This document shows, in pieces, positions 27,100-37,135 of a stretch of DNA of 64,000 nt. Both the position numbers and the translations under genes were made by a program. Numbering within the stretch: position 1 is the stretch's first letter; the number at the start of each line of letters is the position of its first letter. The notes under the pieces were generated by a model, which was not told the origin of the DNA, made no database searches, and worked only from the letters and a program-made list of their open reading frames with translations. Source of the stretch: an uncultured Paracoccaceae bacterium (GTDB taxonomy: Bacteria; Pseudomonadota; Alphaproteobacteria; Rhodobacterales; Rhodobacteraceae); contig CANLNM010000004.1 of assembly GCA_947492475.1 (NCBI GenBank), positions 62,001 to 126,000 of the forward strand, in the 5' to 3' direction.

Positions 27100-28596
27100 T
27101 TGGCAGGACGAAAAAAACTGACCCGTAGGGCCGCACTTTTGGGGGGCGGCGCGGTTGTGGGTGGATTGCTGACCAAGTCATTTTCCGCATCCAACCCAAC
27201 ACTTGATGGGACACAGTCCATTGCCCCGAATGGCGCCGCTGGCACGTTGAACGATGCCAGTGAACTGAGCGAAACACCGATATTTCGGCACATCATCATA
27301 AAGGATGATCCCGGCGAACAGCTGGTCGCATCCATCCGCGCCGAATTAAACGATGCCCGCGCCAATAACCGCCCGGTGAATGTGGGGGCCGCGCGTCATT
27401 CTATGGGGGGCCAAGCCATTCCCCGAAATGGCCATGCCATTACATTTGACAATGGGCTGGTTGAAACGGACACAGACAATCAAATGATGCGGGTGCATGC
27501 AGGTGCACGCTGGAGCGATGTGATCGCTGCAACGGACCCAATTGGGCTTGGGCCGCGGGTCATGCAGTCAAACAACGATTTTGGTGTCGCGGCCACGTTT
27601 TGCGTCAACGCACATGGTTGGCCCGTAAAAGAAGGCCCAATGGGCAGCACCGTGCGATCCTTTGAAATGATCCTGCCTGATGGCAGCGCGGCGACATGTT
27701 CGCGCCGTGAAAATGCCGATCTGTTTGACATGACCATGGGCGGCTATGGCCTGACGGGGATCATCACACAGATGGATGTGGATCTTGCCGTGAACCAACG
27801 TCTGGAACCATCATTCGAAGAAATGCCCGCCGAAGCGTTTGGCGACCGGTTTATTGCCGCTCTTGCCGATAATACTGTGACGATGGCTTATGGGCGGCTG
27901 AATGTGCAACGCGCGAATTTCATGTCTGACGCCCTGCTCATTACCTATCGTCCCAGTGAGGATCAAAACGCCCTGCCCGCCGCAGCCGGGTCTGGCGCCA
28001 TTGCCAAAATCGCAAGCCGTGTTTATCGCGCCCAGCTGGGCAATGAGAGAATGAAACGATTGCGCTGGTGGTTTGAGGCCGACCTTGCAACGCGGTTGGC
28101 GAACGGGCCTGCCACGCGCAACAGTTTGATCAACGAACCGGTTGTCACGCTTGATGATCGCAATCCAAACCGCACGGATATTCTGCACGAGTATTTTGTT
28201 CCACCCGAACGATTTGCGGATTTTGTCGCGCTATGCCGGGCGATTATCCCCAGTTCTTACCAAGAGTTCCTGAACGTGACATTGCGTTTTGTGGATCGTG
28301 ACCCGCACAGTTGGCTGGGCTACGCCCCCACCCCGCGCATCGCAGCGGTAATGTCATTTAGTCAGGAACTAACCGCCCGCGCCGAGGCAGACATGCAGCG
28401 CATGACCCAAGCCTTGATCGACGCTGTACTGTCAATCGATGGGACGTATTACCTGCCATACCGTCCCCATGCGCGGCCAGATCAATTGGTGAAAGCCTAT
28501 CCAAGGGCCGGTGAATTTGCGGCTGCAAAACGGGTATTGGACCCTGATCTAATACTGCGGAATAATCTATGGGACAGCTACTTGGGGGCCTTATGA
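27100..28596 (+). CDS. Tat-exported FAD-linked oxidase (VAO/PCMH type)
   Basis: A 498-residue flavoprotein. The N terminus has a twin-arginine signal (KKLTRRAALLGGGAVVGG). An FAD-binding PCMH-type domain covers about 65-240: NVGAARHSMGGQAI (the His is a candidate for covalent FAD), AGARWSDVIA, and GGYGLTGIITQMDV. The C-terminal domain ends ILRNNLWDSYL, like sugar-lactone and alditol oxidases. A periplasmic oxidase acting on a sugar-like or alcohol substrate is likely; the substrate is unknown. Start is TTG 27100 with GTGAGG 8 bases before it. First of four overlapping genes. Confidence 0.8.
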   Translation: MAGRKKLTRRAALLGGGAVVGGLLTKSFSASNPTLDGTQSIAPNGAAGTLNDASELSETPIFRHIIIKDDPGEQLVASIRAELNDARANNRPVNVGAARHSMGGQAIPRNGHAITFDNGLVETDTDNQMMRVHAGARWSDVIAATDPIGLGPRVMQSNNDFGVAATFCVNAHGWPVKEGPMGSTVRSFEMILPDGSAATCSRRENADLFDMTMGGYGLTGIITQMDVDLAVNQRLEPSFEEMPAEAFGDRFIAALADNTVTMAYGRLNVQRANFMSDALLITYRPSEDQNALPAAAGSGAIAKIASRVYRAQLGNERMKRLRWWFEADLATRLANGPATRNSLINEPVVTLDDRNPNRTDILHEYFVPPERFADFVALCRAIIPSSYQEFLNVTLRFVDRDPHSWLGYAPTPRIAAVMSFSQELTARAEADMQRMTQALIDAVLSIDGTYYLPYRPHARPDQLVKAYPRAGEFAAAKRVLDPDLILRNNLWDSYLGAL

Positions 28597-29000
28597 CTTT
28601 GATCCAAAAATTTGCGCTTGGGTATTTCGTCGTTCTACTCGGGGCTGCGGGACTAAATTATGTACCGGGGATCACCGATGATGCGGGATTGGCATTCGGG
28701 ATTTTTGCGCTCGATCTGTTTGATGATCTGCTGCATTTGGTATCTGCTATTTGGGCACTGGCCGCCGCGTTTTTAGGGGCCCGATCCAGCAAAATCTTCT
28801 TGGTTATCTTTGGTGCGCTCTACCTTGGTGATGGGGTGTTTGGGTTTTTCACCGGCTGGGGGTATCTGGATTTCGGCATCTTCACCAATCCGTCGGACGG
28901 TTTGTCCTTTACGCTGTTCAGGGTTCTGGCGAACTTGCCACATATCTTACTTGGGGGTGTTGCATTGGTTGCTGGGCTTCGCTTTGGTCGCCACCTATGA
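28593..29000 (+). CDS. Four-helix membrane protein (DUF4383-like)
   Basis: A protein of 135 residues with four hydrophobic segments (about 8-24, 45-65, 70-90, 110-130). It resembles DUF4383 proteins in ending with NLPHILLGGVALVAGLRFGR. Its function is unknown; in this operon it could be an electron acceptor partner or membrane anchor, which is inference only. ATG 28593 overlaps the TGA of the FAD-oxidase gene, and its stop overlaps the next ATG by 4 bases. Confidence 0.75.
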   Translation: MTLIQKFALGYFVVLLGAAGLNYVPGITDDAGLAFGIFALDLFDDLLHLVSAIWALAAAFLGARSSKIFLVIFGALYLGDGVFGFFTGWGYLDFGIFTNPSDGLSFTLFRVLANLPHILLGGVALVAGLRFGRHL

Positions 29001-30040
29001 TGCGCCTGTTAAAACGAACCCTTGGGTTGCTTTTGCTGCTATCATTAGGGCTGGCCGCGCCGGTGGGATATGTCGAACTGGCCTGTCGTCCGGGTGATGG
29101 CGCCGATGATTATGTGGCGTTGGTGTCATCGGACCAGCACCGTCCAGAAGGTCGCACATTGTTAACATACCCCGAATGGCACATCGTTCACGCCTACGAT
29201 GATTATGCCAAAGTGATCAGCACAGGTGATCCACATGAATATGCATATCTGTCTTCGATTGGGGGATTCTGGGCCTCACTTTGCAGCCTGTCACAGGCAT
29301 CTGGGCCCCATGGTGGATTTCCCGCAGAATTCAAATCAACCGTTTACACAATCGGGGTCAGTTTTACCGCAGAGCTGTTGGCAAAGGCCCTATACGAAGA
29401 GACGATCGGTCGTATCGCCGTCTTGATCCGCGGCGACACGCGTGCGCCATTGGATGACCTGACCGCACAGAAAGCCGCGCAATATGCGCAGTTCTTGCGG
29501 CAGGTGCCGTGGTATCAATGGGATTTTGCACAGGATGCGGCCGACATTTCTGATCACGCATCTGGATCATTTCGCGATGTCGAAAGACGTCTGGCCATTG
29601 GTCTGGAATACAAAGCAAAGTCTGGCTATGCGGGCGTCATCGCCGCCGCCGTCGCGAATATGGAACCCGATGCCCTGCAGTTGCGGATAATTGTCACCGA
29701 CCTGACCGCCGCGGAATTGGCGACATATGACGGTGTGACTGTCATCGCAACGCATGCAGACGGGATCGAAATCGAAACGCCCCGCTATCGCGCCCTGACG
29801 CATCTGTTGATGCAATGGGCCAAGGCGGGCGGCAACTTTGTTGAGATTGCCGGGAATGATGACATTCTCTTTACGGTGACCTCTCAGGTGCCACATCTGG
29901 AACAGGCGCTCTATAGTTTTGAACGTCAGGGATATAATGACACCCGCCATCTGATCCTGCTACCCGTGTCCGAATTGGCCCAAGCGTTGCGCCAGAGTGA
30001 GGAACAGGGGCTGACCTTGGAACATATCCATGACTATTAA
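28997..30040 (+). CDS. Membrane-anchored or exported protein of unknown function
   Basis: A protein of 347 residues. A hydrophobic N terminus (RTLGLLLLLSLGLAAPVGYV) acts as a signal peptide or membrane anchor; two cysteines follow early (LACRPGD, ASLCSLS). Then come conserved-looking blocks rich in aromatic residues: LLTYPEWHIVHAYDDYAKV, EYAYLSSIGGFWASL, QVPWYQWDF. I do not recognise a family. It overlaps the neighbours on both sides (4 and 11 bases), so it is part of the same translation-coupled operon. Confidence 0.75.
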   Translation: MMRLLKRTLGLLLLLSLGLAAPVGYVELACRPGDGADDYVALVSSDQHRPEGRTLLTYPEWHIVHAYDDYAKVISTGDPHEYAYLSSIGGFWASLCSLSQASGPHGGFPAEFKSTVYTIGVSFTAELLAKALYEETIGRIAVLIRGDTRAPLDDLTAQKAAQYAQFLRQVPWYQWDFAQDAADISDHASGSFRDVERRLAIGLEYKAKSGYAGVIAAAVANMEPDALQLRIIVTDLTAAELATYDGVTVIATHADGIEIETPRYRALTHLLMQWAKAGGNFVEIAGNDDILFTVTSQVPHLEQALYSFERQGYNDTRHLILLPVSELAQALRQSEEQGLTLEHIHDY

Positions 30041-30314
30041 GACATGGGTTACATCCGTCACCTTTGTCTTAGTCGGGTGGATTACCCTGCAACTTGGGGT
30101 GATGTATTTTTCAGATGCGGCACCGGGTGCGATGGTTTTATTTCCCGACCACGACTTTATCTCACGCTTGCCAGCCCAAACAGCCATTGTAGATATGGGT
30201 GGGTTTTGGATCACCTTGGCCTCTGATGAACCAAACCTCGGTAAAAACCTTTACTCGGCGGGCGCCTTGATCGTGTTACCCGCCGGATTGCCCGGTTGCG
30301 TGCCCCTTGGATAA
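30030..30314 (+). CDS. Small exported or anchored protein of unknown function
   Basis: A protein of 94 residues with one N-terminal hydrophobic segment (about 8-26) and a small domain containing LFPDHDFISRLP, VDMGGFWITLASD and a Gly/Pro-rich end. No family is recognised. Its start overlaps the previous stop by 11 bases, which supports it as the fourth gene of the FAD-oxidase operon. A short hairpin covers its stop codon. Confidence 0.6.
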   Translation: MTIKTWVTSVTFVLVGWITLQLGVMYFSDAAPGAMVLFPDHDFISRLPAQTAIVDMGGFWITLASDEPNLGKNLYSAGALIVLPAGLPGCVPLG

Positions 30315-30319
30315 GGGGC
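30302..30319 (+). terminator. Weak hairpin at the end of the FAD-oxidase operon
   Basis: GCCCCTT, loop GGAT, AAGGGGC is a perfect 7-bp stem that covers the stop codon of the last gene. There is no T run, so termination would have to be Rho-aided or the hairpin acts on mRNA stability. Confidence 0.35.
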
Positions 30320-30339
30320 GGTCGGCCAATTGTTGCGAC

Positions 30340-30990
30340 TTAACCCTGACGTTCGCCGAATATCGCTGACCCTACCCGCACATGGGTTGCGCCGAACCGA
30401 ATGGCTTTTTCGTAGTCTCCGCTCATTCCCATGGACAAACCGGTCAAACCGTTGCGTTCCGCCATTTTCGTCAGCAATGCGAAATGCAACGCGGATTCTT
30501 CATTGACGGGGGGGATACACATCAAACCACGGATCGGCAGGTCCAATTCACGACATTGTGCAACAAACGCATCCGTGTCGGCGGGTAGGATACCGGCCTT
30601 TTGCGGCTCTTCTCCGGTGTTGACCTGTATAAAGAGGTCAGGACAGGATCCCATTTCCTGCGCCAACCGCGCGATGGTCGTCGCCAGTTTGGGCCGATCA
30701 ACAGAATGGATCGTCTGCGCCAGTTCCATGGCTTGGCGGGCTTTGTTGGTTTGCAGCGGTCCAATCAGATGCAGAACCACATTTTCATAGCGCTCACGAA
30801 AGGCCGGCCATTTGCCTGCCGCCTCTTGAACGCGATTCTCACCAAAGACCCGCTGCCCTTTTGATAGAATCGCTTCGACACGGTCCAGCGGCTGCACCTT
30901 TGATACCGCAATCAGTTCCACCTGATCGCCGGTCCGGCCTGAAACCTGCAATTGCGCATCAATATTCGCGCGCACCTCGGACAATGACAT
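30340..30990 (-). CDS. YggS-family PLP homeostasis protein
   Basis: A 216-residue single-domain PLP-binding TIM-barrel protein. Lys31 in LIAVSKVQP is the expected Schiff-base lysine; FGENRVQEA, HLIGPLQTNK, FIQVNTGEEPQKAG and SMGMSGDYEKAI are typical family blocks. It binds PLP and helps keep vitamin B6 and amino-acid pools in balance, with no known catalytic reaction. CAGGAGG lies just before the ATG. It is convergent with the FAD-oxidase operon and divergent from the porin. Confidence 0.93.
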   Translation of the reverse strand: MSLSEVRANIDAQLQVSGRTGDQVELIAVSKVQPLDRVEAILSKGQRVFGENRVQEAAGKWPAFRERYENVVLHLIGPLQTNKARQAMELAQTIHSVDRPKLATTIARLAQEMGSCPDLFIQVNTGEEPQKAGILPADTDAFVAQCRELDLPIRGLMCIPPVNEESALHFALLTKMAERNGLTGLSMGMSGDYEKAIRFGATHVRVGSAIFGERQG

Positions 30991-31181
30991 GGGCAGCCTC
31001 CTGATCTTGCTGACTCTTTCAACGTATTAAAGGCCAAACACCTCAATTACCCCCCTATATAAGGAATGGGCGGGGTTTGGCCTGTGTGGCACCAATGCAT
31101 CATTTTACGCTACAGGGGAACCACCTGACCCCAATTTGCTTGAGTGTGCAGGCAGATGGGCGCAAAGACATCATCAATGCT

Positions 31182-31202
31182 GGTTCAACTAGCATTCTCT
31201 GG
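31182..31202 (+). other. Small hairpin in the porin leader
   Basis: AATGCT and AGCATT pair around a 9-base loop about 25-45 bases before the porin start. It may shape the ribosome-binding region or serve as a small-RNA contact, but it is short. Confidence 0.3.
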
Positions 31203-31225
31203 AATGCAAACACGAGGGAAAATCC

Positions 31226-32326
31226 ATGAAAAGCATCCTTCTCGCCTCAGCCTCCATCGTCGCCTTTGCTGGCGCCGCTGCAGCTGAAGTATCTTTCGGT
31301 GGCGACGCTGAAATCGGTTATAACGACGAAGTAGAAAACGGTTTCTACTGGTCCGTTGGCCTGTCCGTCTCCGCTGACCAAACTCTGGACAACGGCCTGA
31401 CAGTTGGCTTCACACTGGACGTAGACATCGCAAACGATGACGCGTTTGGTCTGGGTGACGGCGATGACGACATCGCTCTGTCCGACTACGTTTTGTCTGT
31501 AACTTCCGACAATGCTGGCCTGTACTTCGGTGATACCGATGCAGCTGCTCAAGCTCACTGGTCCGGCGTTACAAACATGGAAACAGACGGTTTCGCTGAA
31601 ACTGACGACGGTCTGGACGAAGAAGCTACTCTGCGCGGCGAAGCCACATTCGGTTCCGTAACTGCAGCTGCTTCTTACTTCATCATCGACGCCAATGGCG
31701 GCACTGACGAAGACGATCTGGTTGGCCTGCAGGTTGCTGCTGTTGCTGACATGGGTCAGTACAACTTCATCTTGGCTTACCAAGAAGAAGCACTGTCCGC
31801 TGACACAGGTCTGTCCGCAGACATCGACCAAATCATCGGTCTGGCAGCGTCTTCCACATTCGGTTCCGCTGACGTAACTTTCGCTTACACTTCTAACTCC
31901 ACAGACGACACATCGTCCGTAGGTGTTGAAGTTGCGTACCCATTCGGTCCAGTAACTGCGACTGTCTTCTACGTTTCTGAAGATGGCGCTGCTGAAGACT
32001 ATAACGCTGGTGTTGAAGTTGGTTACTCCGACGGCCCAGTAGCTGTAGACTTCTGGTACCACACAGGTAACGACGAAGAAATCGGCCTGGAAGGTTCTTA
32101 CGACGTAGGTAACGGCGTAATGGTCTATGCTGGTTACATCCAGAACGACGGCGACTCCGACGCAACTGAGCTGTATGTCGCTGGTACATACGACCTGGGC
32201 GGCGGCGCAGAGCTGTTGGTTTCTTACGGTGAAGAAGGCGACACATACGCCGGCGACGCTGACGAAATCGGTTCCGGTTACGAAGTTAACCAAGGCACAA
32301 CTGTTGCAGTATCCTTCGACTTCTAA
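31226..32326 (+). CDS. Porin
   Basis: A 366-residue outer-membrane porin. Residues 1-20 form a signal peptide (MKSILLASASIVAFAGAAAA). The mature chain is very acidic, with alternating strands such as EVSFGGDAEIGYNDE and a C-terminal Phe (VAVSFDF) as the assembly signal. It would let small solutes through the outer membrane. Codon choice is strongly biased (GCT, GAC, CTG, TAC, TTC), unlike its neighbours, as expected for a very highly expressed gene. GAGGGAAAA precedes the ATG; a strong terminator follows. Upstream, the 235-base gap gives room for a long leader. Confidence 0.93.
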   Translation: MKSILLASASIVAFAGAAAAEVSFGGDAEIGYNDEVENGFYWSVGLSVSADQTLDNGLTVGFTLDVDIANDDAFGLGDGDDDIALSDYVLSVTSDNAGLYFGDTDAAAQAHWSGVTNMETDGFAETDDGLDEEATLRGEATFGSVTAAASYFIIDANGGTDEDDLVGLQVAAVADMGQYNFILAYQEEALSADTGLSADIDQIIGLAASSTFGSADVTFAYTSNSTDDTSSVGVEVAYPFGPVTATVFYVSEDGAAEDYNAGVEVGYSDGPVAVDFWYHTGNDEEIGLEGSYDVGNGVMVYAGYIQNDGDSDATELYVAGTYDLGGGAELLVSYGEEGDTYAGDADEIGSGYEVNQGTTVAVSFDF

Positions 32327-32348
32327 TTCGAAGAATATTCTATAGTTT

Positions 32349-32380
32349 GAACGGCTCCTTCGGGGGCCGTTCTGCTTTTT
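32349..32380 (+). terminator. Porin terminator with UUCG tetraloop
   Basis: AACGGCTCC (32350-32358), loop TTCG, GGGGCCGTT (32363-32371), extended by one G-C pair and followed by CTGCTTTTT. A strong Rho-independent terminator. Confidence 0.9.
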
Positions 32381-32391
32381 GGGGGTGCAAT

Positions 32392-32484
32392 TTATTGCCC
32401 CAGATCGCCCAGCACACCAATGCCCTTGTCCCGGCAATGTTCAACGGCTACACAGGCTTGCAAACATTTCATCGCGCATTCCAT
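32392..32484 (-). CDS. Possible 30-residue Cys-rich micro-ORF (doubtful)
   Basis: Between the porin terminator and the DUF3576 gene, the minus strand reads MECAMKCLQACVAVEHC and then 13 more residues to a TAA. Four cysteines sit at positions 3, 7, 11 and 17. No SD is visible, so it may be chance or the remains of a metal-binding protein. Confidence 0.2.
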   Translation of the reverse strand: MECAMKCLQACVAVEHCRDKGIGVLGDLGQ

Positions 32485-32501
32485 CGTAGGACGACGAATT
32501 G

Positions 32502-32972
32502 ATGTCACTGGCGAAAGTCTCAAAAGGCGCGATTGCGCTGATTTCTCTTACTGCATTATCCGCTTGTGGCGGCTCTGGCAGTCTTAGCTCTTTTGGTGGA
32601 TCGCTGGGGTCTGCCTCTGCATCCCGTTCCGACGAAGGCGCGACCCGGCAAATTGCCCGCACGCGCGGGTCCGAAAATGTCGCGGTGAACCGCTATCTGT
32701 GGGCTGCGTCGCTGGATGTTTTGAACTTCTTGCCGATCCAATCCGTTGACCCGTTTACCGGCGTCATCGCAACGGGTTATGGCACACCTCCCGGCGGTGG
32801 ACGCGCCTATCGCGCAACGATCTTTATCTCTGATCCGGCGCTGGACGCGCGATCATTGAACGTGGCCTTGGCCACCCGATCCGGTCCTGTTTCCGCAGAA
32901 ACCCAACGCGCCGTAGAAGACGCGATCCTATCGCGTGCCCGCCAGTTACGGCAGGCCGATAGCGCATTGTAA
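32502..32972 (+). CDS. DUF3576 lipoprotein
   Basis: A protein of about 156 residues with a lipoprotein signal: hydrophobic [14 protein letters not shown] with the lipobox Cys. After a Ser/Gly-rich linker comes the DUF3576 domain: [34 protein letters not shown] and [13 protein letters not shown]. Its function is unknown; it is regularly found just before leuS and lptE in alphaproteobacteria, suggesting an envelope role. ATG 32502 or TTG 32499 could be the start; AGGA lies about 10 bases before the ATG. Confidence 0.85.
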   Translation: MSLAKVSKGAIALISLTALSACGGSGSLSSFGGSLGSASASRSDEGATRQIARTRGSENVAVNRYLWAASLDVLNFLPIQSVDPFTGVIATGYGTPPGGGRAYRATIFISDPALDARSLNVALATRSGPVSAETQRAVEDAILSRARQLRQADSAL

Positions 32973-33061
32973 ATCACGCCCGTTTGACCAGATATTCCAC
33001 GCCGGGCACATTGCCCGGCGTTTGCAATTCCCCAGCGCTTTCATTTCCAAGGACCGCACAC

Positions 33062-35617
33062 ATGGCCCCCTACACACCTTCCGACATCGAAGCCCGCTGG
33101 CAAGCCGCCTGGGACAAGGCAGAAACGTTCAAGGCAACCCGCAGCGGTGACAAACCCAAATATTACGTGCTGGAAATGTTCCCTTATCCGTCCGGGCGCA
33201 TTCATATCGGCCATGTGCGCAACTACACGATGGGCGATGTGATCGCGCGCTACAAATTGGCGACCGGCCATAACGTGTTGCACCCAATGGGGTTTGACGC
33301 CTTTGGCATGCCCGCCGAAAACGCCGCGATGGCGTCTGGCGGCCACCCCAAAACATGGACCTACGACAATATCGACACCATGGTCGCGCAAATGAAACCT
33401 CTGGGCTTTGGCTTGGATTGGTCGCGCATGTTTGCCACTTGTGACCCAGAATATTACGGCCAGCAGCAGGCCTTGTTCTTGGATTTTCTGGAAAAAGGTC
33501 TGGTCTATCGTAAAAACGCCGTGGTGAACTGGGACCCAATCGACATGACGGTTCTGGCCAATGAACAAGTCATCGACGGCAAAGGCTGGCGGTCCGGCGC
33601 CGAAGTTGAACGCCGCGCTTTGACCCAGTGGTTCTTTAAAATCTCGGACTATTCCGAAGAATTGCTGTCCGCCATCGACGGGCTGGATGACTGGCCCGCC
33701 AAGGTGAAACTGATGCAGGCCAACTGGATCGGCAAATCCCGCGGGTTGCAGTTCAGCTTTACCCGCGTTGATGGCGGTGAAATCGAAGTTTACACCACCC
33801 GCCCCGACACCCTGATGGGCGCATCTTTTGTGGGTCTGTCCCCCGATCACCCCATCACCAAAGAGTTGGAGCAAACCAACCCCGAGCTGGCTGCAGCCGT
33901 TGCTGAAATGCGCAAAGGCGGCACCACTGCCGAGGCATTGGAAAAGGCCGACAAGCTGGGTTTTGACACGGGCATTCGCGTCAAACATCCGCTGATCGAA
34001 GGTCAGGAATTGCCCGTCTGGGTCGCCAATTTCATCATGATGGATTACGGGACCGGCGCGATCTTTGGCTGCCCTGCGCATGATCAGCGCGACTTTGAAT
34101 ATGCGACCAAATACGGCCTGCCGATCATCCCGGTGTTTGAAGCCCCCGAAGGCAACGCCGATTTAACCGAGGCTTATGTGCCAACAAAGTCGGAAAAAGT
34201 CCGCTATATCAAAGGCTTTGCAGGGGATGAGCTGCAAACTGGCGAAGACGGCGTAAACGCGGCCGTAGATGCCTGCACCGCCAAAGGCATCGGCGAAGGC
34301 GTGACCAAATACCGTCTGCGTGATTGGGGTCTGTCGCGGCAACGCTATTGGGGTTGCCCCATTCCTGTTGTGCATTGCGACACTTGCGGCGTGGTTCCTG
34401 AGAAAAAGGAAAACCTGCCAATCGAATTGCCTGACGACGTCTCGTTTGACATTCCCGGCAATCCGCTGGACCGGCACCCAACGTGGCGGGATTGCGCCTG
34501 CCCATCCTGTGGTGCACCCGCGAAACGCGAAACCGATACCATGGACACCTTTGTCGACAGTTCGTGGTATTTCGCACGGTTCACATCCCCTGATGCCGCG
34601 ACCCCAACCGATCTGGATGATGCCGCCTATTGGATGAACGTCGATCAGTATATTGGCGGGATCGAACACGCGATCTTGCACCTGCTGTATTCGCGGTTCT
34701 TTGCCCGTGCGATGAACATCACCCGCCATTTGCCCGATAGCGCCAAGGAACCGTTTAACGCTTTGTTTACACAGGGCATGGTGACCCACGCGATCTATGA
34801 AAACGCGAACCGCAAGGACGAAAACGGCCGTCCGATCTATCACTATCCAGAAGAGGTCGAAGACCGCAACGGCACCGTGGTCGTCAAAGAAACCGGCGAA
34901 GCGGTTAAGGTGATCCCATCGGCCAAGATGTCGAAATCCAAAAACAACGTGGTCGATCCAGTTGAAATCATTAAACAATACGGCGCTGACACCGCCCGTT
35001 GGTTTGTCCTGTCCGACAGCCCGCCCGAACGGGATGTGGAATGGACCGCCTCCGGGGCTGAGGCCGCGTTCAAACACCTAAACCGGGTGCATCGGATCGC
35101 CAGTGAAATCGTCGACACTGACAGTGCTGGCGATGCCAAAGCCAATGAGGAATTGAACCGCGCCGCCCACAAAGCCATCTTTGAGGTCACTCAAGGCGTT
35201 GATAGTTTTGGATTTAATTCATCCATCGCCAAATTGTACGGCTTCACCAATGTATTGGCAAAATCCAAAGCAGGCACCGCCGCCAAACGCGACGCGATGG
35301 CCATTTTGGCACAATTGATGTCGCCCATGACGCCGCATTTATCCGAAGAAATCTGGTCGCTGCTGGGGCGCGACGGGTTGATAGCCAACGCCCCCTGGCC
35401 CGTGGCCGACGAATCCTTGCTGGTCGAAGACAACGTCACCATGCCTATTCAGATTAATGGAAAACGCAGATCAGAAATCGTAATTCCCAAGGATATGCCG
35501 AAGGAAGAGGTTGAAAAAATCGCGCTGGCGAACAAGGCTGTGGTACAGGCGCTGGACGGTGGCCAGCCCAAGAAACTCATCGTTGTTCCGGGTCGGATTG
35601 TGAATGTCGTCATCTGA
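33062..35617 (+). CDS. leuS: Leucyl-tRNA synthetase
   Basis: An 851-residue class Ia synthetase that charges tRNA-Leu. The HIGH motif (HIGHVRNYT) is at about residue 49, a CP1 editing domain lies in the middle ([15 protein letters not shown]), and KMSKS ([13 protein letters not shown]) is near 622, followed by the anticodon-binding region. The ATG at 33062 ([13 protein letters not shown]) matches normal length; the longer frame from 32984 adds residues without similarity. Its end overlaps lptE by 14 bases. Confidence 0.97.
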   Translation: MAPYTPSDIEARWQAAWDKAETFKATRSGDKPKYYVLEMFPYPSGRIHIGHVRNYTMGDVIARYKLATGHNVLHPMGFDAFGMPAENAAMASGGHPKTWTYDNIDTMVAQMKPLGFGLDWSRMFATCDPEYYGQQQALFLDFLEKGLVYRKNAVVNWDPIDMTVLANEQVIDGKGWRSGAEVERRALTQWFFKISDYSEELLSAIDGLDDWPAKVKLMQANWIGKSRGLQFSFTRVDGGEIEVYTTRPDTLMGASFVGLSPDHPITKELEQTNPELAAAVAEMRKGGTTAEALEKADKLGFDTGIRVKHPLIEGQELPVWVANFIMMDYGTGAIFGCPAHDQRDFEYATKYGLPIIPVFEAPEGNADLTEAYVPTKSEKVRYIKGFAGDELQTGEDGVNAAVDACTAKGIGEGVTKYRLRDWGLSRQRYWGCPIPVVHCDTCGVVPEKKENLPIELPDDVSFDIPGNPLDRHPTWRDCACPSCGAPAKRETDTMDTFVDSSWYFARFTSPDAATPTDLDDAAYWMNVDQYIGGIEHAILHLLYSRFFARAMNITRHLPDSAKEPFNALFTQGMVTHAIYENANRKDENGRPIYHYPEEVEDRNGTVVVKETGEAVKVIPSAKMSKSKNNVVDPVEIIKQYGADTARWFVLSDSPPERDVEWTASGAEAAFKHLNRVHRIASEIVDTDSAGDAKANEELNRAAHKAIFEVTQGVDSFGFNSSIAKLYGFTNVLAKSKAGTAAKRDAMAILAQLMSPMTPHLSEEIWSLLGRDGLIANAPWPVADESLLVEDNVTMPIQINGKRRSEIVIPKDMPKEEVEKIALANKAVVQALDGGQPKKLIVVPGRIVNVVI

Positions 35618-36107
35618 TAAAACGTTAAAAATCACACGTCGCGGGGCCGTTCTGGGCCTTGTGACGATGTTGGCGGGGTGCGGATTCGCGCCCGTTTATG
35701 GCCCTGATGGTTCGGCAAATACGCTGCGCAATTCCGTTCAGGTGGTTGCGCCAGCGGACCGATTTGGTTTTCATTTTTCAGGTCAAATCGCTGCACGACT
35801 TGGCCCTGAACAGGTCGCGCGATATCGGCTAGAGGTCGAACTGAGCCAACGCGAAAGTGCGCTTGGCATCACCGACACAAGGGAAAACACCCGTTTCTCT
35901 ATCGAAGGCGTGGCCAAGTTCACCCTCATCGCGTCCGACACAGCACAGATCGTGACCCAAGGCACAGTGCGCACGTTCACCAGCTATTCCGCCACGTCGA
36001 CACCTGTCGCAAACACGGCTGCCAAACGTGACGCCGAGGATCGACTGGCTACATCGCTGGCGGATTTGACGATCAGTCAATTGTTGATTGCGGTCCCTGC
36101 CTCATGA
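35604..36107 (+). CDS. lptE: LPS-assembly lipoprotein LptE
   Basis: A protein of 167 residues with a lipoprotein signal ending in [12 protein letters not shown], the hallmark of alphaproteobacterial LptE. The mature domain is small and beta-rich ([17 protein letters not shown]). It plugs the LptD barrel in the outer membrane and helps place LPS in the outer leaflet. The position between leuS and holA, with overlaps of 14 and 4 bases, is the conserved arrangement and the strongest argument for the name. Confidence 0.9.
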   Translation: MSSSDKTLKITRRGAVLGLVTMLAGCGFAPVYGPDGSANTLRNSVQVVAPADRFGFHFSGQIAARLGPEQVARYRLEVELSQRESALGITDTRENTRFSIEGVAKFTLIASDTAQIVTQGTVRTFTSYSATSTPVANTAAKRDAEDRLATSLADLTISQLLIAVPAS

Positions 36108-37126
36108 AGTTGAGTACCCGCGAAGCATCGGGATACTTTCGCAAACCAAACCCGGATTCCGCCGGTTTGTTGATCTTTGGCTCCGACCCAATGCGCGTGG
36201 CTGATGGTCGAACACGCGTGATTTCTGCGCTGATTGGCCCCCAAGGCGAAGAAGAAATGCGCCTGACCCGCATTCCCGCCGCTGATCTGCGCAAAGACCT
36301 TGCCATGTTAAACGACGCCATCAAGGCACAGGGTTTTTTCCCCGGACCGCGCGTGGCCTTTGTCGAAGATGCAACCGACACGTTGGCCCCAACCATCATT
36401 GCGGGCCTGACTGATTGGGTTCCGGGTGATGCCCAGATCATTGTCACGGCTGGGCAATTGACCGCCAAATCCAAGCTGAGAAAAGCGTTTGAAGGTCATA
36501 AACAGGCCTTTGCCGTTGGGCTCTATGACGAACCACCCAGCCGTGAGGATATCGAAGAGGCTCTTCGATTGGCTGGGCTTAAAAACATCGACCGCGAAAG
36601 CATGGAAGCGCTGACAAACTTGTCTCGCGACTTGCAACCGGGTGATTTTCGCCAAACTGTCGATAAAATCGGGCTGTTCAAATATCAGGACGACACGCCC
36701 CTAACAGTCGAAGATGTCGCCGCCTGCGCGCCACAATCCTCTGAGGCGGATTTGGATGATGTGCTGCACATCGTCGCCGAGGCCCGCACCAGCGACATCG
36801 CCCCCATATTGCGCAAATTATACGCCCAAGGGGTCAATCCGGTTGGGCTGTGTATTGGGGCGACCCGCCATTTTCGCAGGCTTCATGTTGCGGCCAGCGA
36901 TCCCGGTGGGGCCGCCCAAGGTGTGGGGCGTTTGCGCCCGCCCGTTTTTGGTCCGCGTCGCGATAAAATCGTGCGCCAAGCCAGTCATTGGGGACGCAAC
37001 CGACTGGAAAAAGCGCTGACATTACTGACAGATACGGATCTTCAATTGCGGTCCGCGGCTTTGACACCACAACAGGCGCTGGTAGAACGCGCCCTCATTC
37101 GGCTATCGATGATGGCCCGCCGCTAA
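36104..37126 (+). CDS. holA: DNA polymerase III delta subunit
   Basis: A 340-residue clamp-loader subunit. It has the AAA+-like N-terminal domain without a working ATP site (LLIFGSDPMRVADG) and the typical C-terminal helical collar domain (LRSAALTPQQALVERALIRLSMM). It opens the beta sliding clamp together with gamma/tau and delta-prime. ATGA overlap with lptE indicates coupled translation. Confidence 0.92.
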   Translation: MKLSTREASGYFRKPNPDSAGLLIFGSDPMRVADGRTRVISALIGPQGEEEMRLTRIPAADLRKDLAMLNDAIKAQGFFPGPRVAFVEDATDTLAPTIIAGLTDWVPGDAQIIVTAGQLTAKSKLRKAFEGHKQAFAVGLYDEPPSREDIEEALRLAGLKNIDRESMEALTNLSRDLQPGDFRQTVDKIGLFKYQDDTPLTVEDVAACAPQSSEADLDDVLHIVAEARTSDIAPILRKLYAQGVNPVGLCIGATRHFRRLHVAASDPGGAAQGVGRLRPPVFGPRRDKIVRQASHWGRNRLEKALTLLTDTDLQLRSAALTPQQALVERALIRLSMMARR

Positions 37127-37135
37127 GGGGCGATT

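Noticed and set aside
31247-32437. A 396-codon open frame on the minus strand opposite the porin
   Set aside because: It arises from the strong codon bias of the porin (few stop-complement codons). Its translation is low in normal protein features and unusually rich in Cys and Val; the porin on the other strand is clear.
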